Positions 1 to 9,256 of a DNA stretch of 64,000 bases are shown in pieces; position 1 is the stretch's first letter, and each line of letters begins with the position of its first letter. Both the position numbers and the translations under genes were made by a program. The notes beneath the pieces were generated by a model. It searched no databases, was not told the DNA's origin, and was given only the letters and a program-made list of their open reading frames with translations. This DNA is from JAHQVI01 sp963727575 (lineage in GTDB: Bacteria > Pseudomonadota > Alphaproteobacteria > Rhizobiales > Rhodomicrobiaceae). Where the stretch lies: NCBI GenBank assembly GCA_963727575.1, contig CAVSIA010000032.1, forward strand, positions 88,438 through 152,437, given 5' to 3'.

Positions 1-493
1 GCGTCCGGGTCAGGCTGTCGGTCATCGAGACAGGGCAGAGCAGGCCGAACTCGGCCTGGGCGAATAGGTAGGTGACGAGATATTTGGCGATCGGCGGCAA
101 GGGTGCCGGCCAGCCGAACACGCCGGGCCGATGCGACATGGCGGCGAGGCCGAACTCACCGAATGCGAGTTGCTCCATCTCGACATAGGCGGGATGCTTC
201 TCGATGGATTGCAGGTCGTCGCCCTGCCGTGTCCGCTGCTTGAGCACCGGCTGATGATGGTCGGCGAGCGCGGCAAGCTCGTCCAGATGGCCGCCTGCCA
301 GCTCGCCGAGCCGGTGCAGGCGCGGCAGCAGCGCTGCGGCGAGATCGGGGGCGACGTAATGGCGGATGAGTGGCGCGAGGTCGCCATCCGCGTCGAACAG
401 GTTGAGCCCCCGGGAGTCGGGAACCGGATGCTGCGCGCGCTCTTGCGCCTGGCCGGCGATCGCATCGGCCGTCTGCCTACCGATCGCAGTCAT
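1..493 (-). CDS. Acyl-CoA dehydrogenase, N-terminal part (runs off the window)
   Basis: About 164 N-terminal residues are visible; the rest lies beyond the left edge. The segment LCPVSMTDSLTRT near the edge matches the flavin-binding N-terminal/middle region of acyl-CoA dehydrogenases of the long, AidB-like type, which oxidise an acyl-CoA to the 2-enoyl-CoA with FAD. The ATG at 493 follows a purine-rich stretch (GGGAGGAGAG) that is a good ribosome binding site. It is the last visible gene of the minus-strand operon that begins at 7876, 34 bases after the MaoC-type hydratase. Context suggests it oxidises the CoA ester made by the neighbouring ligase. The family call is firm; the substrate is unknown. 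Confidence 0.85.
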   Translation of the reverse strand, partial: MTAIGRQTADAIAGQAQERAQHPVPDSRGLNLFDADGDLAPLIRHYVAPDLAAALLPRLHRLGELAGGHLDELAALADHHQPVLKQRTRQGDDLQSIEKHPAYVEMEQLAFGEFGLAAMSHRPGVFGWPAPLPPIAKYLVTYLFAQAEFGLLCPVSMTDSLTRT

Positions 494-527
494 ATCCGCT
501 CTCCTCCCTTGTGGGCGGCAGTCTTTT

Positions 528-1388
528 CTAAAGCGAGACCTGCGCCTCCGCCTTCATCGCCAGACGGCCGTCCTTGTCGCTCGCCCACAGTGCGACTTTG
601 CCGTCGCCGTCGGGGGGCGTTCCGTTCAGATGCAACTCGCTGCCGCCGAACACCGGCGACACGGCGCGGAACGAATAGGCTGCAACGCCCGCCTCGGGTA
701 CCATGCGGCCGACGAGGTCGAGCAGCAGCGTGGCGATCAGCGGCCCGTGGACGACGAGGCCCGGATAACCTTCCTCCTGGGTCACATACTCATAGTCGTA
801 GTGGATGCGGTGGCCGTTGAAGGTCAGCGCCGAATAGCGGAACAGCAGGACCGCGTCCGCCATGAGCGAGCGGTGCCATTCGCCTTTCGGTGCGGGCGGC
901 GCCGACGATTGGCCGGACGGCGCGCCGTCCAGCCCGCGATAGACGATGTCCTGCTCCTCGACGAGCAGCGGTCCGCCGCCGGCCTCGCCAACCTCATGCT
1001 TCACGGTGACGAAGACGAGCGGGCCGGTCGAGCCCTGCTTCTCCTTGATATCGGCGATCGTCGAGCGGCGCTCGACGGCCATTCCGGCGCGCATCGTGCC
1101 TGGGAACGTCAGCCGGCTCCCCGCCCACATCCTGCGCGGCAGGTGATGAATTGGCGGCAGGAAGCCGCCGCGCTTGGCGTGCCCGTCGGGACCGAGATCC
1201 GATTGCCGTTCCTCGGGCAGGAAGTGGATCCAATGCGCCAGCGGCATGGCGGCATCGCCGTGATGCAGTGCGCTCGGGTCGTGGTCGAGCGTTGCCGCGA
1301 GGCGGCGCAGCGCATCGGCGCGGACGGTGTCCGTTCGCAGCTCGGTGCGGCCGATCCAGTCCGTCAGAGTGTTATCGCTCATTGGCAT
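528..1388 (-). CDS. MaoC-fold/FAS1-like dehydratase (mesaconyl- or itaconyl-CoA hydratase type)
   Basis: The 286-residue protein has the length and layout of the two-hotdog HTD2/MaoC family (an N-terminal FAS1-type dehydratase domain and a C-terminal MaoC-like half). The C-terminal half has the hydratase feature YPGLVVHGPLIATLL, with the hydratase His and Gly. Known members hydrate mesaconyl-C4-CoA, itaconyl-CoA or related branched enoyl-CoAs. It sits between the acyl-CoA dehydrogenase and the smaller MaoC gene, so it probably performs a hydration step of the same pathway. Starts at 1388 and 1382 (MPMSD) are both possible; neither has a strong ribosome binding site. The exact substrate cannot be told from sequence. 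Confidence 0.8.
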   Translation of the reverse strand: MPMSDNTLTDWIGRTELRTDTVRADALRRLAATLDHDPSALHHGDAAMPLAHWIHFLPEERQSDLGPDGHAKRGGFLPPIHHLPRRMWAGSRLTFPGTMRAGMAVERRSTIADIKEKQGSTGPLVFVTVKHEVGEAGGGPLLVEEQDIVYRGLDGAPSGQSSAPPAPKGEWHRSLMADAVLLFRYSALTFNGHRIHYDYEYVTQEEGYPGLVVHGPLIATLLLDLVGRMVPEAGVAAYSFRAVSPVFGGSELHLNGTPPDGDGKVALWASDKDGRLAMKAEAQVSL

Positions 1389-1420
1389 TGTCCGGTTGTT
1401 TTGGTCGCGCGCAGCGCCGG

Positions 1421-1867
1421 TCAGGAGCGCGTTGTGACCAGCACGTCGCTGCGTCCGGAATGGCAGACCTCGCCGTCCTGGTCAATCAGCTCGAATTGCC
1501 GCCCGACGCGCCCGGTGTTGCCGGATTTGCCGAGCGCCTTGTCGATAATCGTCATTTTCAGGCGCAGCGTCGTGCCGATGAACACCGGCTTGTGGAATTT
1601 CCAGTCGGCAATGCCGAGCATCGCCACCGCGCTTTTCTCGAAGATGCCGAGAGTGTGCATCAGGCCGATGGCGAGGCCGATGCCGAACACGCCGTGGACG
1701 ATGCGCTCGCCGAAGCGCGTCGACTTGGCGAATTCGGCGTCGGAATGGATTGCGTTCCAGTCGCCGGTGAGCATGGAGAACATGGTCAGGTCGGTTTCGG
1801 TGATGGTCCGGCCGCCGGTCTCGAACACCTGTCCAGGCTCGAAATCTTCGAAATACATGGTCGTCAT
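1421..1867 (-). CDS. MaoC family enoyl-CoA hydratase
   Basis: A single hotdog-domain protein of 148 residues. It has the (R)-hydratase signature: an Asp and a His in the segment TGDWNAIHSDAEFA, followed by FGERIVHGVFG. Family members add water to 2-enoyl-CoA. It overlaps the upstream ligase stop by four bases (ATGA), so translation is probably coupled. Together with the larger hydratase downstream and the acyl-CoA dehydrogenase it forms a beta-oxidation-like module fed by the Liv-type transporter. Having two hydratases of different subfamilies in one operon suggests either a two-step hydration or two substrates. Confidence 0.88.
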   Translation of the reverse strand: MTTMYFEDFEPGQVFETGGRTITETDLTMFSMLTGDWNAIHSDAEFAKSTRFGERIVHGVFGIGLAIGLMHTLGIFEKSAVAMLGIADWKFHKPVFIGTTLRLKMTIIDKALGKSGNTGRVGRQFELIDQDGEVCHSGRSDVLVTTRS

Positions 1868-3490
1868 GGCTTGGCCTCCGCACCTGCCCCAATCAGCTCG
1901 GCCGCCATCTGGCGGAGCTTTGCCTTCTGGATCTTCAGCCCGTTTGCGCTGTCTGTCGTCGGAAAGCGCTCGACCGGAACGGCGCGGATCGGCACCTTGA
2001 AATGGGCGAGGGCTTGCGCCGCCGCAGCGAGCACCGCCTGCTCGTCGAACGCTGCCGCGCCGTCATCGCGGATGACGAAGGCGACCGGCCGCGTCCGCCC
2101 CTCCAGCGTCACGCCGACAACCTGCGCATCGCTCACGCCGGGGATCTCCTTCAGCACGTCCTCGATCTCGACCGGATCGACCAGGAAGCCCGAGAGCCGG
2201 ATCGCGTCGCCGCTGCGGGCGAGATAGACGAAGGTGCCGTCCTCGCGCAAATAGCCGATATCGCCGCTGCGGAAAAAGCCTTCGTCGTCGACTGCCTTGC
2301 GCGTGGCCTCCGGATTGCGGAAATAGCCGGTGAAATTGGTAGGCGCGCGGATTTCCAGCTCGCCGGTCTGGTTCGGGCCGAGCAGTTTGCCGGTCTCCGC
2401 GTCGCGCACGCGCACCTGCGCCTCAGCACCCGACGCCGGGCGGCCGCCACATTTGAGCCTCTCGTCGATGGACAGTTCGGGCGGCTGGATCGAGAAGATC
2501 GCATTGACCTCGCTCGACCCGTAGACGCCGAAGAGCGGCAGGCCGCGCCGGGAAGCGTCCTGCAGAAATTCGCCCATGCCGGGAGTGAAGGAGGCATAGC
2601 CGCAGAGGCGCGCGCTTGTCAGCCCATCGAAGCCCTTGTTCATCAGGCGACGGAACATTTCGTCGCTGCCGAACAGATGGGTGATGCCGTGCGTGCTGAT
2701 ACGGCGGTAGGCGTCGTCGACCTCGAACACCGAGGCGATGTGGACCGGCGCTCCGCCGGCAACCGCCGCCAGCACGGTGTTGAGGCCGAACACGCCGCAA
2801 AACGGCATGGCGGCGATGAACGAGGCGCCCGGCGCATCGAACCCGTAGGTGCAAGCGGAGACCAGCGCATGGCGGGCGAGGGTCTGCTGGGAATGGGTGA
2901 CGAGCTTGGGCGAGCTGGTGGTGCCGGAGGTGGTGAACAGGATCAGCGGCGCAGCCGGATCGCTCGCGGTGTCGGGGTGCGGCAGCGCGTCGGGCAGCTC
3001 GACGCCGTGCGGATCGAATGCGATTGTCGGTCGCTCGATCAGGGTTGCTGGGTGTGCGGGCGAGTGATCGACGATGACGACCGTTTCCAGCTCGGTCAGT
3101 CTCGACGGATCGAGGCCGGCGACCACCGACATGAAGTCGATCCGGCCGAAATCGGGCTGCAACACCAGCATCTTAGCGCCGGACGATACGAGGATATGGT
3201 CCAGCTCGGAGGTGCGGTAGCGCGTGTTGACGGCGGCGACGATCACGCCGGTCCGCGCGGCGGCGAAGAGCAGAGCCAGCCATTCCAGGCGGTTGACCAG
3301 CCACACCGCGATGCGGTCACCGGGGCCGACCCCGTTCGCCGTCAGCCATAGCGCCGTCTGCGCCACCAGCCGGTCGAAGTCTCCGATCGTGTAGCGGTGT
3401 CTCGTCTTCCTCGAAGAACGCCGCTGCTCCGGCCGGCCTGGCGCGATAGGCGGCCAGCAATTCATCCATCCGGTGGGAATGGCTCTCCAT
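1864..3490 (-). CDS. AMP-dependent acyl-CoA synthetase/ligase (apparent frameshift near 3397)
   Basis: ANL-superfamily adenylating enzyme that activates a carboxylic acid to its CoA ester. Visible motifs are the P-loop LFTTSGTTSSPKLV, the A5-type segment YGSSEVN and the hinge/A8 region FFRSGDIGYLREDG. The longest uninterrupted frame begins with about 29 implausible residues. A better N-terminus (MESHSHRMDELLAAYRARP) starts at ATG 3490, where it overlaps the stop of the upstream transporter ATPase by one base (TGATG). It joins the main frame if one C is removed from the ACACCGC run at about 3396-3397. The restored protein is 541 residues, normal for the family. It is either a sequencing indel or a recent frameshift. 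Confidence 0.85.
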
Positions 3491-4199
3491 CAATAGAGCT
3501 CCATCAGCTTCCTGTTGTCGGTCAGCTCCGCCGGCTGCCCCTCCCAGATCAGACTACCCGATTTCATGACGATGGCGCGGTCGGAAATCTTCAGCGCCTC
3601 GCGGACATTCTGCTCGACCAGCAGGATCGACAGCCCTTCCGCCTTCTGCAATTCGGCGATCGGGCGGAGCAGGTCCTGGAACAGCTTCGGCGCAAGACCG
3701 ATGGAGGGTTCGTCGAGCAGCAGGATGCGCGGCCGGCTGAGCAGCGCCCGCCCGATCGACACCATCTGCTGCTGGCCGCCGGAGAGCGTACCGGCGCGGC
3801 GATTGTAGAATTCGCGGATCGCCGGGAGGATGCCGAGCACCCAGTCGACGCGCGCCTCGCGCTCGCCCTTGTCGATCCGCGTGGCGTCCATGGCCAGCGC
3901 CATGATCTCGCGCACGGTAAGGCTGGGGAAGACGCCCCGGCCCTCGGGCACCATGGCGACGCCGTGATCGACCATCTGCGTGGCCTCGGCGGTGACGACC
4001 GAGCCGTCCAGCAGGATTTCGCCGGTTTGCGGCTGCATCAGGCCGAACAGGCATTTCAGCAGCGTCGACTTGCCGGCGCCGTTGTGGCCGATCATGCAGA
4101 GGATCTCGTTCGCCCTGAGCGCCACGGCAATGTCGCTGATGACGGGATGCCCGCCATAGCCTGCCGAGAGCGCCCGCGTTTCGAGAACGTTCGGCCCGC

Positions 4200-4203
<4 letters not shown>
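3490..4203 (-). CDS. livF: Branched-chain amino acid-type ABC transporter ATPase (LivF-like)
   Basis: This 237-residue ABC ATPase has a Walker A (GHNGAGKST), a signature LSGGQQQMV and a Walker B (ILLLDEPSIGL). Length and sequence are typical of LivF. With LivG it would power the two LivHM permeases in the inner membrane. The start overlaps the livG stop by four bases, and the stop overlaps the ligase start by one, so the operon is tightly coupled. LivF-type systems carry branched-chain amino acids, but also aromatic and dicarboxylic acids, urea and amides. The neighbouring CoA ligase and hydratases argue for a carboxylic acid rather than an amino acid here. Confidence 0.93.
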
Positions 4204-4960
<757 letters not shown>

Positions 4961-4964
<4 letters not shown>

Positions 4965-5854
4965 CGCCGGTCTCCCACGGCTTTCGCCTGCGAGCGTCCG
5001 ACGATGCCGCCGGGGCGGAACAGCATCAGCAGCGCCATGCCAAGGCCGTAGATGATCTGCTGGATCGAGCCGATTTCGGTTTGCGGCAGAAAGCTGAGAT
5101 AGCTGATCGCGCCGGGAAGCAGCAGCAGCAACGCCGCGCCGACGATCGGGCCGAGCTGCGTGCCCGTGCCGCCGATGATCACCATGGCCATGATCAGCAC
5201 CGAGGTGTCGAGCATGAAGCTCTCGACATTGATGAAGCTGAGATAGGCGGCGTACAGCGCGCCGGCGATCGAGGCCAGCGAGGCGGAAATCACCACCGAG
5301 ATGGTCTTGATCAGCGCAACGTTCTTGCCGAAGGCCGCGGCGGCGGACTCGCTGTCGCGGATCGCGGTCAGGCTGCGGCCGAAGCTGGAGCGGACCAGCC
5401 GCCCGATGACGGCGACGACGACGATCAGCACGATCACCGTCAGCACGAAGAACTGCGCCGGCTTATACACCGACAGGCCGGCGATATCGACCGGGGGCAC
5501 GCCGATCAGCCCGCCGAGGCCGCCGGTGACGCTCTTCCATTCAGAGAAGATCGTCACCGCCAGAACCTGGAGCCCGAGCGAGGCGGCGACGAAATATTCG
5601 CCGCGCACCCGAAGCGCGGGCAAAGCCAGCGCCAGCGACAGGACGGCGGCGCAGACCATGGCGATGGGCAGCGTGATGAAGATCGACGCGGAGTAGTTGA
5701 GCCCGACATAGGCCCCGGCATAAGCGCCGACACCGAAGAACACCGCGTGTGCCAGCGAATAGATGCCGGCAAAGCCCATGATGAAATTGAGGGTGACCGC
5801 GAGGATCGAGTAGAGCGCGATGAGGACGCCGAGATTGAACAGATAGGCTTCCAT
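4961..5854 (-). CDS. livM: Branched-chain amino acid-type ABC transporter permease (LivM-like)
   Basis: A 297-residue, very hydrophobic protein with about eight predicted membrane segments. It carries the LivM-type features YSLAHAVFFGVGAYAGA near the N-terminus and GGTGTQLGPIVGAA in the cytoplasmic coupling region. It forms the transmembrane channel with the LivH-like protein encoded just upstream, nine bases away. No targeting oddities or disruptions are seen. Confidence 0.93.
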
Positions 5855-5863
5855 CGCTTGCCT

Positions 5864-6733
5864 CTAATGCACGGCGGGCCGGCCGGCCAGGCCCGACGGA
5901 CGCAGGAGGATGAAGAGGAACAGGATGGCGAAGGTCACCGCCTCGGTCCATTGCGATTCGAACTGGATGAGCGCCAGGCTTTCGGCGAGGCCGAGCGCGA
6001 AACCGGCGGCGAGCGTGCCGCCGATGCTGCCGATGCCGCCGACGATGGTCGCGGCCAGCGAGATCAGCATGACGTGGTTGCCGACCGTTGGGCTAAGGCC
6101 GGAGGTGGCGCTGGTGATGATCGCGGCGGGCACGACCAGCAGCGAGCCGAGCGCGAAGGCGTAGCGGGAGATCGCGCGCGGGCTGAGGCCGAAGACCCGG
6201 ATCAGCTCGGGATTGTCGGCGAGCGCCCTGAGGGCCATGCCGGTATGCGTGCGCGCCAGGAACAGCCGCAGCCCGATGAAGAAGACCGCGGCGCAGGCGA
6301 TGGCGACCCAGGCCAGCGGAGAGACGAAAAGCCCCGGCGCCATTTCGATGGAGCGCGACAGCGGCGTGCTCACCGTTACGTAGCTGCGGCCGAAAATCAT
6401 GCCGATCAGGTTCTGCACGGCGATGCCGATGCCGAACGAGGCGACGAACACGGTGAAGAAGGAGCCTTCGTCGCGCTGGATCGGGGCGTAGATGAAGCGG
6501 TCCATCAGCACGCCGAACGCCACCGCGCAGATGGCGGCGGCAAGGACGCCCGGCACGGCGCCATAACCGGAGGCGACGCAGAAATAGAACGCATAGGCGG
6601 CGATCACGAAGGTCGCGCCGTGGGCGAAATGGAAGATCCTGGTCGATCCGAAGATCAGCGAAAAGCCGACCGCGGTGAGCGCGTAGAGCGCGCCCACCTG
6701 CAGGCCGGTGATCAGGAGTTGAACGATCAGCAT
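5864..6733 (-). CDS. livH: Branched-chain amino acid-type ABC transporter permease (LivH-like)
   Basis: A 289-residue integral membrane protein with the LivH-type opening (LQVGALYALTAVGFSLIFGSTRI, then FHFAHGATFV) and the coupling segment VGGIGSIGGTLAAGFALGLAES. It follows the substrate-binding protein gene by nine bases in the same operon. With LivM it makes the membrane channel for the periplasmically captured substrate. Confidence 0.93.
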   Translation of the reverse strand: MLIVQLLITGLQVGALYALTAVGFSLIFGSTRIFHFAHGATFVIAAYAFYFCVASGYGAVPGVLAAAICAVAFGVLMDRFIYAPIQRDEGSFFTVFVASFGIGIAVQNLIGMIFGRSYVTVSTPLSRSIEMAPGLFVSPLAWVAIACAAVFFIGLRLFLARTHTGMALRALADNPELIRVFGLSPRAISRYAFALGSLLVVPAAIITSATSGLSPTVGNHVMLISLAATIVGGIGSIGGTLAAGFALGLAESLALIQFESQWTEAVTFAILFLFILLRPSGLAGRPAVH

Positions 6734-6742
6734 CTGGGCCGA

Positions 6743-7876
6743 TTATTTCTTGGCGAAATCGACAGTCGTCAGAGCTTCCGTCTTGCCGGATTTGACGACC
6801 TTGACCTCGATCGGGAACAACAGTGTGCCGTTGTCCTGGAACGAGACCGTGCCGCCGACCAGGTCGAAGCTCTTGGTCGCCTTGCGCTCGGCAAGCAGGT
6901 TCGCGCCGGTGATGTCCTTGCCGGCTTTTTCCAGCGCCTGCGCGAGCAGGCCGTAGAGCCGCACGGCATTGTAATAGTTGACGTTATAGGCGGTCGGCTC
7001 TTTGCCGTTCTTGGCCTTGAAGTCGTCGACGAAGCGCTTTGTCACCGGATCGCCAGCGGTCAGGTTGACGCTCTGGCTGGTGAAGATCAGGCCCTCGGAT
7101 TCAGGCAATGCGAGCGCGTCCGGGACACCGTAAGCCGAATAGGTGACGATCGGCACGGTAACGCCATTGTCGCGGAGTTGCTTGACGATCTGGATCTGCT
7201 GGGCGCCGTAGCTGGCCATGTAGACGGCATCGGGATTGGCGCCGCGCACCTTGGCTGCGATGCCGGAAAACTGCTGCGCCGTGGTCGGCACGGACATCGT
7301 TTCAAGCAGTTCGCCGCCGGCGGCCGGCAGTTCGGTCTTGAGTTCGTCGACGATGGCCTGGCCGAGCGGATCGTCGACATAGATCAGCACCATCTTTTTG
7401 AGGCTTTTCTCTTTGACGAGATAGGGCACGGCGGCGCGGACCTCCAGATTGGCCAGCGGGATCACGTTCCAGAAATACTCGCCGAGGCTTGCCAGGTCCG
7501 GGCCGACGCCGCCGCCATTGACCGCGACGACCTCGTTGCGCTGGGCAAGGGTGGAGATGGCCTTGGAAACGCCGGTGAAGGCGGAGAGCGTGAAAGGCAC
7601 CTTGGTGACGTTGACCAGCTTGGTCATCCCGACCACGCCCGGCTGCGGCAGGCCCTGGCTGTCTTCATACTGAATGGACAGCTTGCCGGAGAGCATCTTG
7701 TCGGCATTGATGTGCTCGACGGCGATGCTGGTGCCCTTCATGAACACGTCGCCATAGGTGGCGTTCGGGCCGCTGAGCGGGAACAGTGCGCCGATGGTCT
7801 GGTCGCCGGCGAAGGCCGGGCTTGCGAGGGTCAGCGCAGCGAATGCGGCGGCTGCGGTCAGCCAGATTTTCTTCAT
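6743..7876 (-). CDS. livK: ABC transporter periplasmic substrate-binding protein (LivK-like)
   Basis: The chosen start at 7876 gives a 377-residue protein with a clear Sec signal peptide (MKKIWLTAAAAFAALTLA followed by SPAFAG). An ATG 15 bases further upstream is in frame but would put charged residues ahead of the signal. A ribosome binding site (GGGAGGACGACAC) precedes 7876. The mature part is a type 1 periplasmic binding fold of the Leu/Ile/Val family (IGALFPLSGPNATYGD). It is the first gene of the operon, so the operon promoter should lie in 7877-8516. The ligand is unknown; co-transcription with a CoA ligase suggests an organic acid. Confidence 0.93.
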   Translation of the reverse strand: MKKIWLTAAAAFAALTLASPAFAGDQTIGALFPLSGPNATYGDVFMKGTSIAVEHINADKMLSGKLSIQYEDSQGLPQPGVVGMTKLVNVTKVPFTLSAFTGVSKAISTLAQRNEVVAVNGGGVGPDLASLGEYFWNVIPLANLEVRAAVPYLVKEKSLKKMVLIYVDDPLGQAIVDELKTELPAAGGELLETMSVPTTAQQFSGIAAKVRGANPDAVYMASYGAQQIQIVKQLRDNGVTVPIVTYSAYGVPDALALPESEGLIFTSQSVNLTAGDPVTKRFVDDFKAKNGKEPTAYNVNYYNAVRLYGLLAQALEKAGKDITGANLLAERKATKSFDLVGGTVSFQDNGTLLFPIEVKVVKSGKTEALTTVDFAKK

Positions 7877-8014
7877 GTGTCGTCCTCCCAAATCGCCGCG
7901 CGGCTTTTTCAGCCGTCTCGATGCAAGCCGTGCAGCTTTCTCTGTTGAGAATGCTTTTTTATATACCGAAAGTCAAATCGATCCTGTCGCCTTTTTACCG
8001 GTGCCCGCCCCCGG

Positions 8015-8452
8015 TTAAGAACGCGCTGCGCCGCGCTGAGCATTGACGATAGCACCGAGGGCGGCGAATGGGTCCTCGAATTCGTTCTCGGGCCGCAAAT
8101 GATGTGACTCGGCATCGCCGCCGGTCGTTGCTACCTCGTCCGGCGTGCGCCCGATATCGGCGACCGCGTGCTCGCCTGCCTTCGGCCGCCCGATGGCTCC
8201 GGGCGTCGCCACCTTTCCCTGGCGGACCGCGCCACCAAGCTCGATCAGCACACCGCAGACGGAACGCATTTCCAGCAATTCGGAGCGGATATCAGGCGAT
8301 GGAGCGGTGGAACCCGCCGATTTTCGTCCGTTAGCCGACCGTTCATGTCGGATAAGTTTCATTTGACCAGTACAGGCCCGCGTGGTCTGGCGGTCGTAAT
8401 GCGTTTTTACTTGGGAATTTACCGTCCGACGGCCTATCTCAGCTATCATCAT
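8015..8452 (-). CDS. Possible hypothetical protein (weak)
   Basis: An open frame of up to 145 residues lies between the liv operon and the GntR gene. I recognise no domain. An internal ATG gives a shorter product beginning MKLIRHERSANG. It has no strong ribosome binding site and overlaps the likely promoter region of both flanking transcription units, so it may be a chance open frame in GC-rich DNA. It is listed because otherwise the 640-base gap has no content that I can name. Confidence 0.22.
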   Translation of the reverse strand: MMIAEIGRRTVNSQVKTHYDRQTTRACTGQMKLIRHERSANGRKSAGSTAPSPDIRSELLEMRSVCGVLIELGGAVRQGKVATPGAIGRPKAGEHAVADIGRTPDEVATTGGDAESHHLRPENEFEDPFAALGAIVNAQRGAARS

Positions 8453-8516
8453 GCATGGCGCTCGTGGGGGCGAGATGCTACATTCGGCAAGACGAAATCA
8501 TCCTCAAAAGCTTGGC

Positions 8517-9224
8517 ATGAATTCAAATTCGAGCGGTACCCTGGCAGAAGAAATCCGGCGCGTGCTGGCCGATCAGATCGCACGCGGACGGCTGGCGCCG
8601 GGCGTTGCCCTGGAGGAAACCGAATTGGCGCGCCAGTTCGGCGTATCGCGGACGCCGGTCCGCGAGGCGATCAGGCAGCTCGAAGCGCTGGGATTTGCCG
8701 AGGCGCGCCCGCGCCGGGGTGCGATCGTGGCCGCGATCACCAAGCGGCGTCTGGACGAAATGTTCGCCGTTATGATGGAGCTGGAGAGCGTATGCGCCCG
8801 TGAGGCGGCGCTGAACATGCTGCCTGCCGAGCGCGAAGAACTCGCCGCGATCCACAAGAAATCGGCGAATTTCGTCGGCAGCGAAGACGTGGACAAATAT
8901 TACCAGCTCAACGACGTCTTTCACGACCTGATTTATTCCGGCAGCCACAATGAATATCTTGCCGAGCTGACCATTTCGGTGCGCCAGCGCGTAGCCGCGT
9001 TCCGCCGCGTGCAGTTCTCCGGCACCGGGCGGCTGCCGAAATCCTTTCACGAGCACGGGCTGGTCGTCGCCGCCATTCTGAAGGGCGACGCCGCCGCCGC
9101 CGCGAGCGCCATGCGCAGCCACATCTTTACCGTGCGGGATGCCTACGAAACGCTGGTGCCCGAAGCGATCGATTTCAGCCTATCGCACCACAACGGCAGC
9201 ATCGCCGCGCCCGCGACGGAATGA
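8517..9224 (+). CDS. GntR family transcriptional regulator, FCD (FadR-like) subfamily
   Basis: A 235-residue regulator with an N-terminal winged helix (residues about 5-70, including LARQFGVSRTPVREAIRQLE) and a C-terminal all-helical FCD ligand domain. Residues placed to bind a metal or acid ligand include the Asp/His of LNDVFHDLIY and the late His of FHEHGLVV and MRSHI. The start at 8517 gives the usual family length; an in-frame ATG at 8475 follows GGGGCGAG and is an alternative. It is divergent from the liv operon and tail-to-tail with the allophanate hydrolase gene, so either could be its target. FCD regulators commonly respond to small carboxylic acids. Confidence 0.9.
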   Translation: MNSNSSGTLAEEIRRVLADQIARGRLAPGVALEETELARQFGVSRTPVREAIRQLEALGFAEARPRRGAIVAAITKRRLDEMFAVMMELESVCAREAALNMLPAEREELAAIHKKSANFVGSEDVDKYYQLNDVFHDLIYSGSHNEYLAELTISVRQRVAAFRRVQFSGTGRLPKSFHEHGLVVAAILKGDAAAAASAMRSHIFTVRDAYETLVPEAIDFSLSHHNGSIAAPATE

Positions 9225-9256
9225 GCCGGATCGCTTCTATCTGAAATGATCAGAGT

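Noticed and set aside
5081..7948. 955-residue plus-strand open frame opposite the liv permease and binding-protein genes
   Set aside because: Its Arg/Gly/Asp-rich composition is typical of antisense frames in GC-rich DNA; the opposite strand encodes clear transporter proteins.
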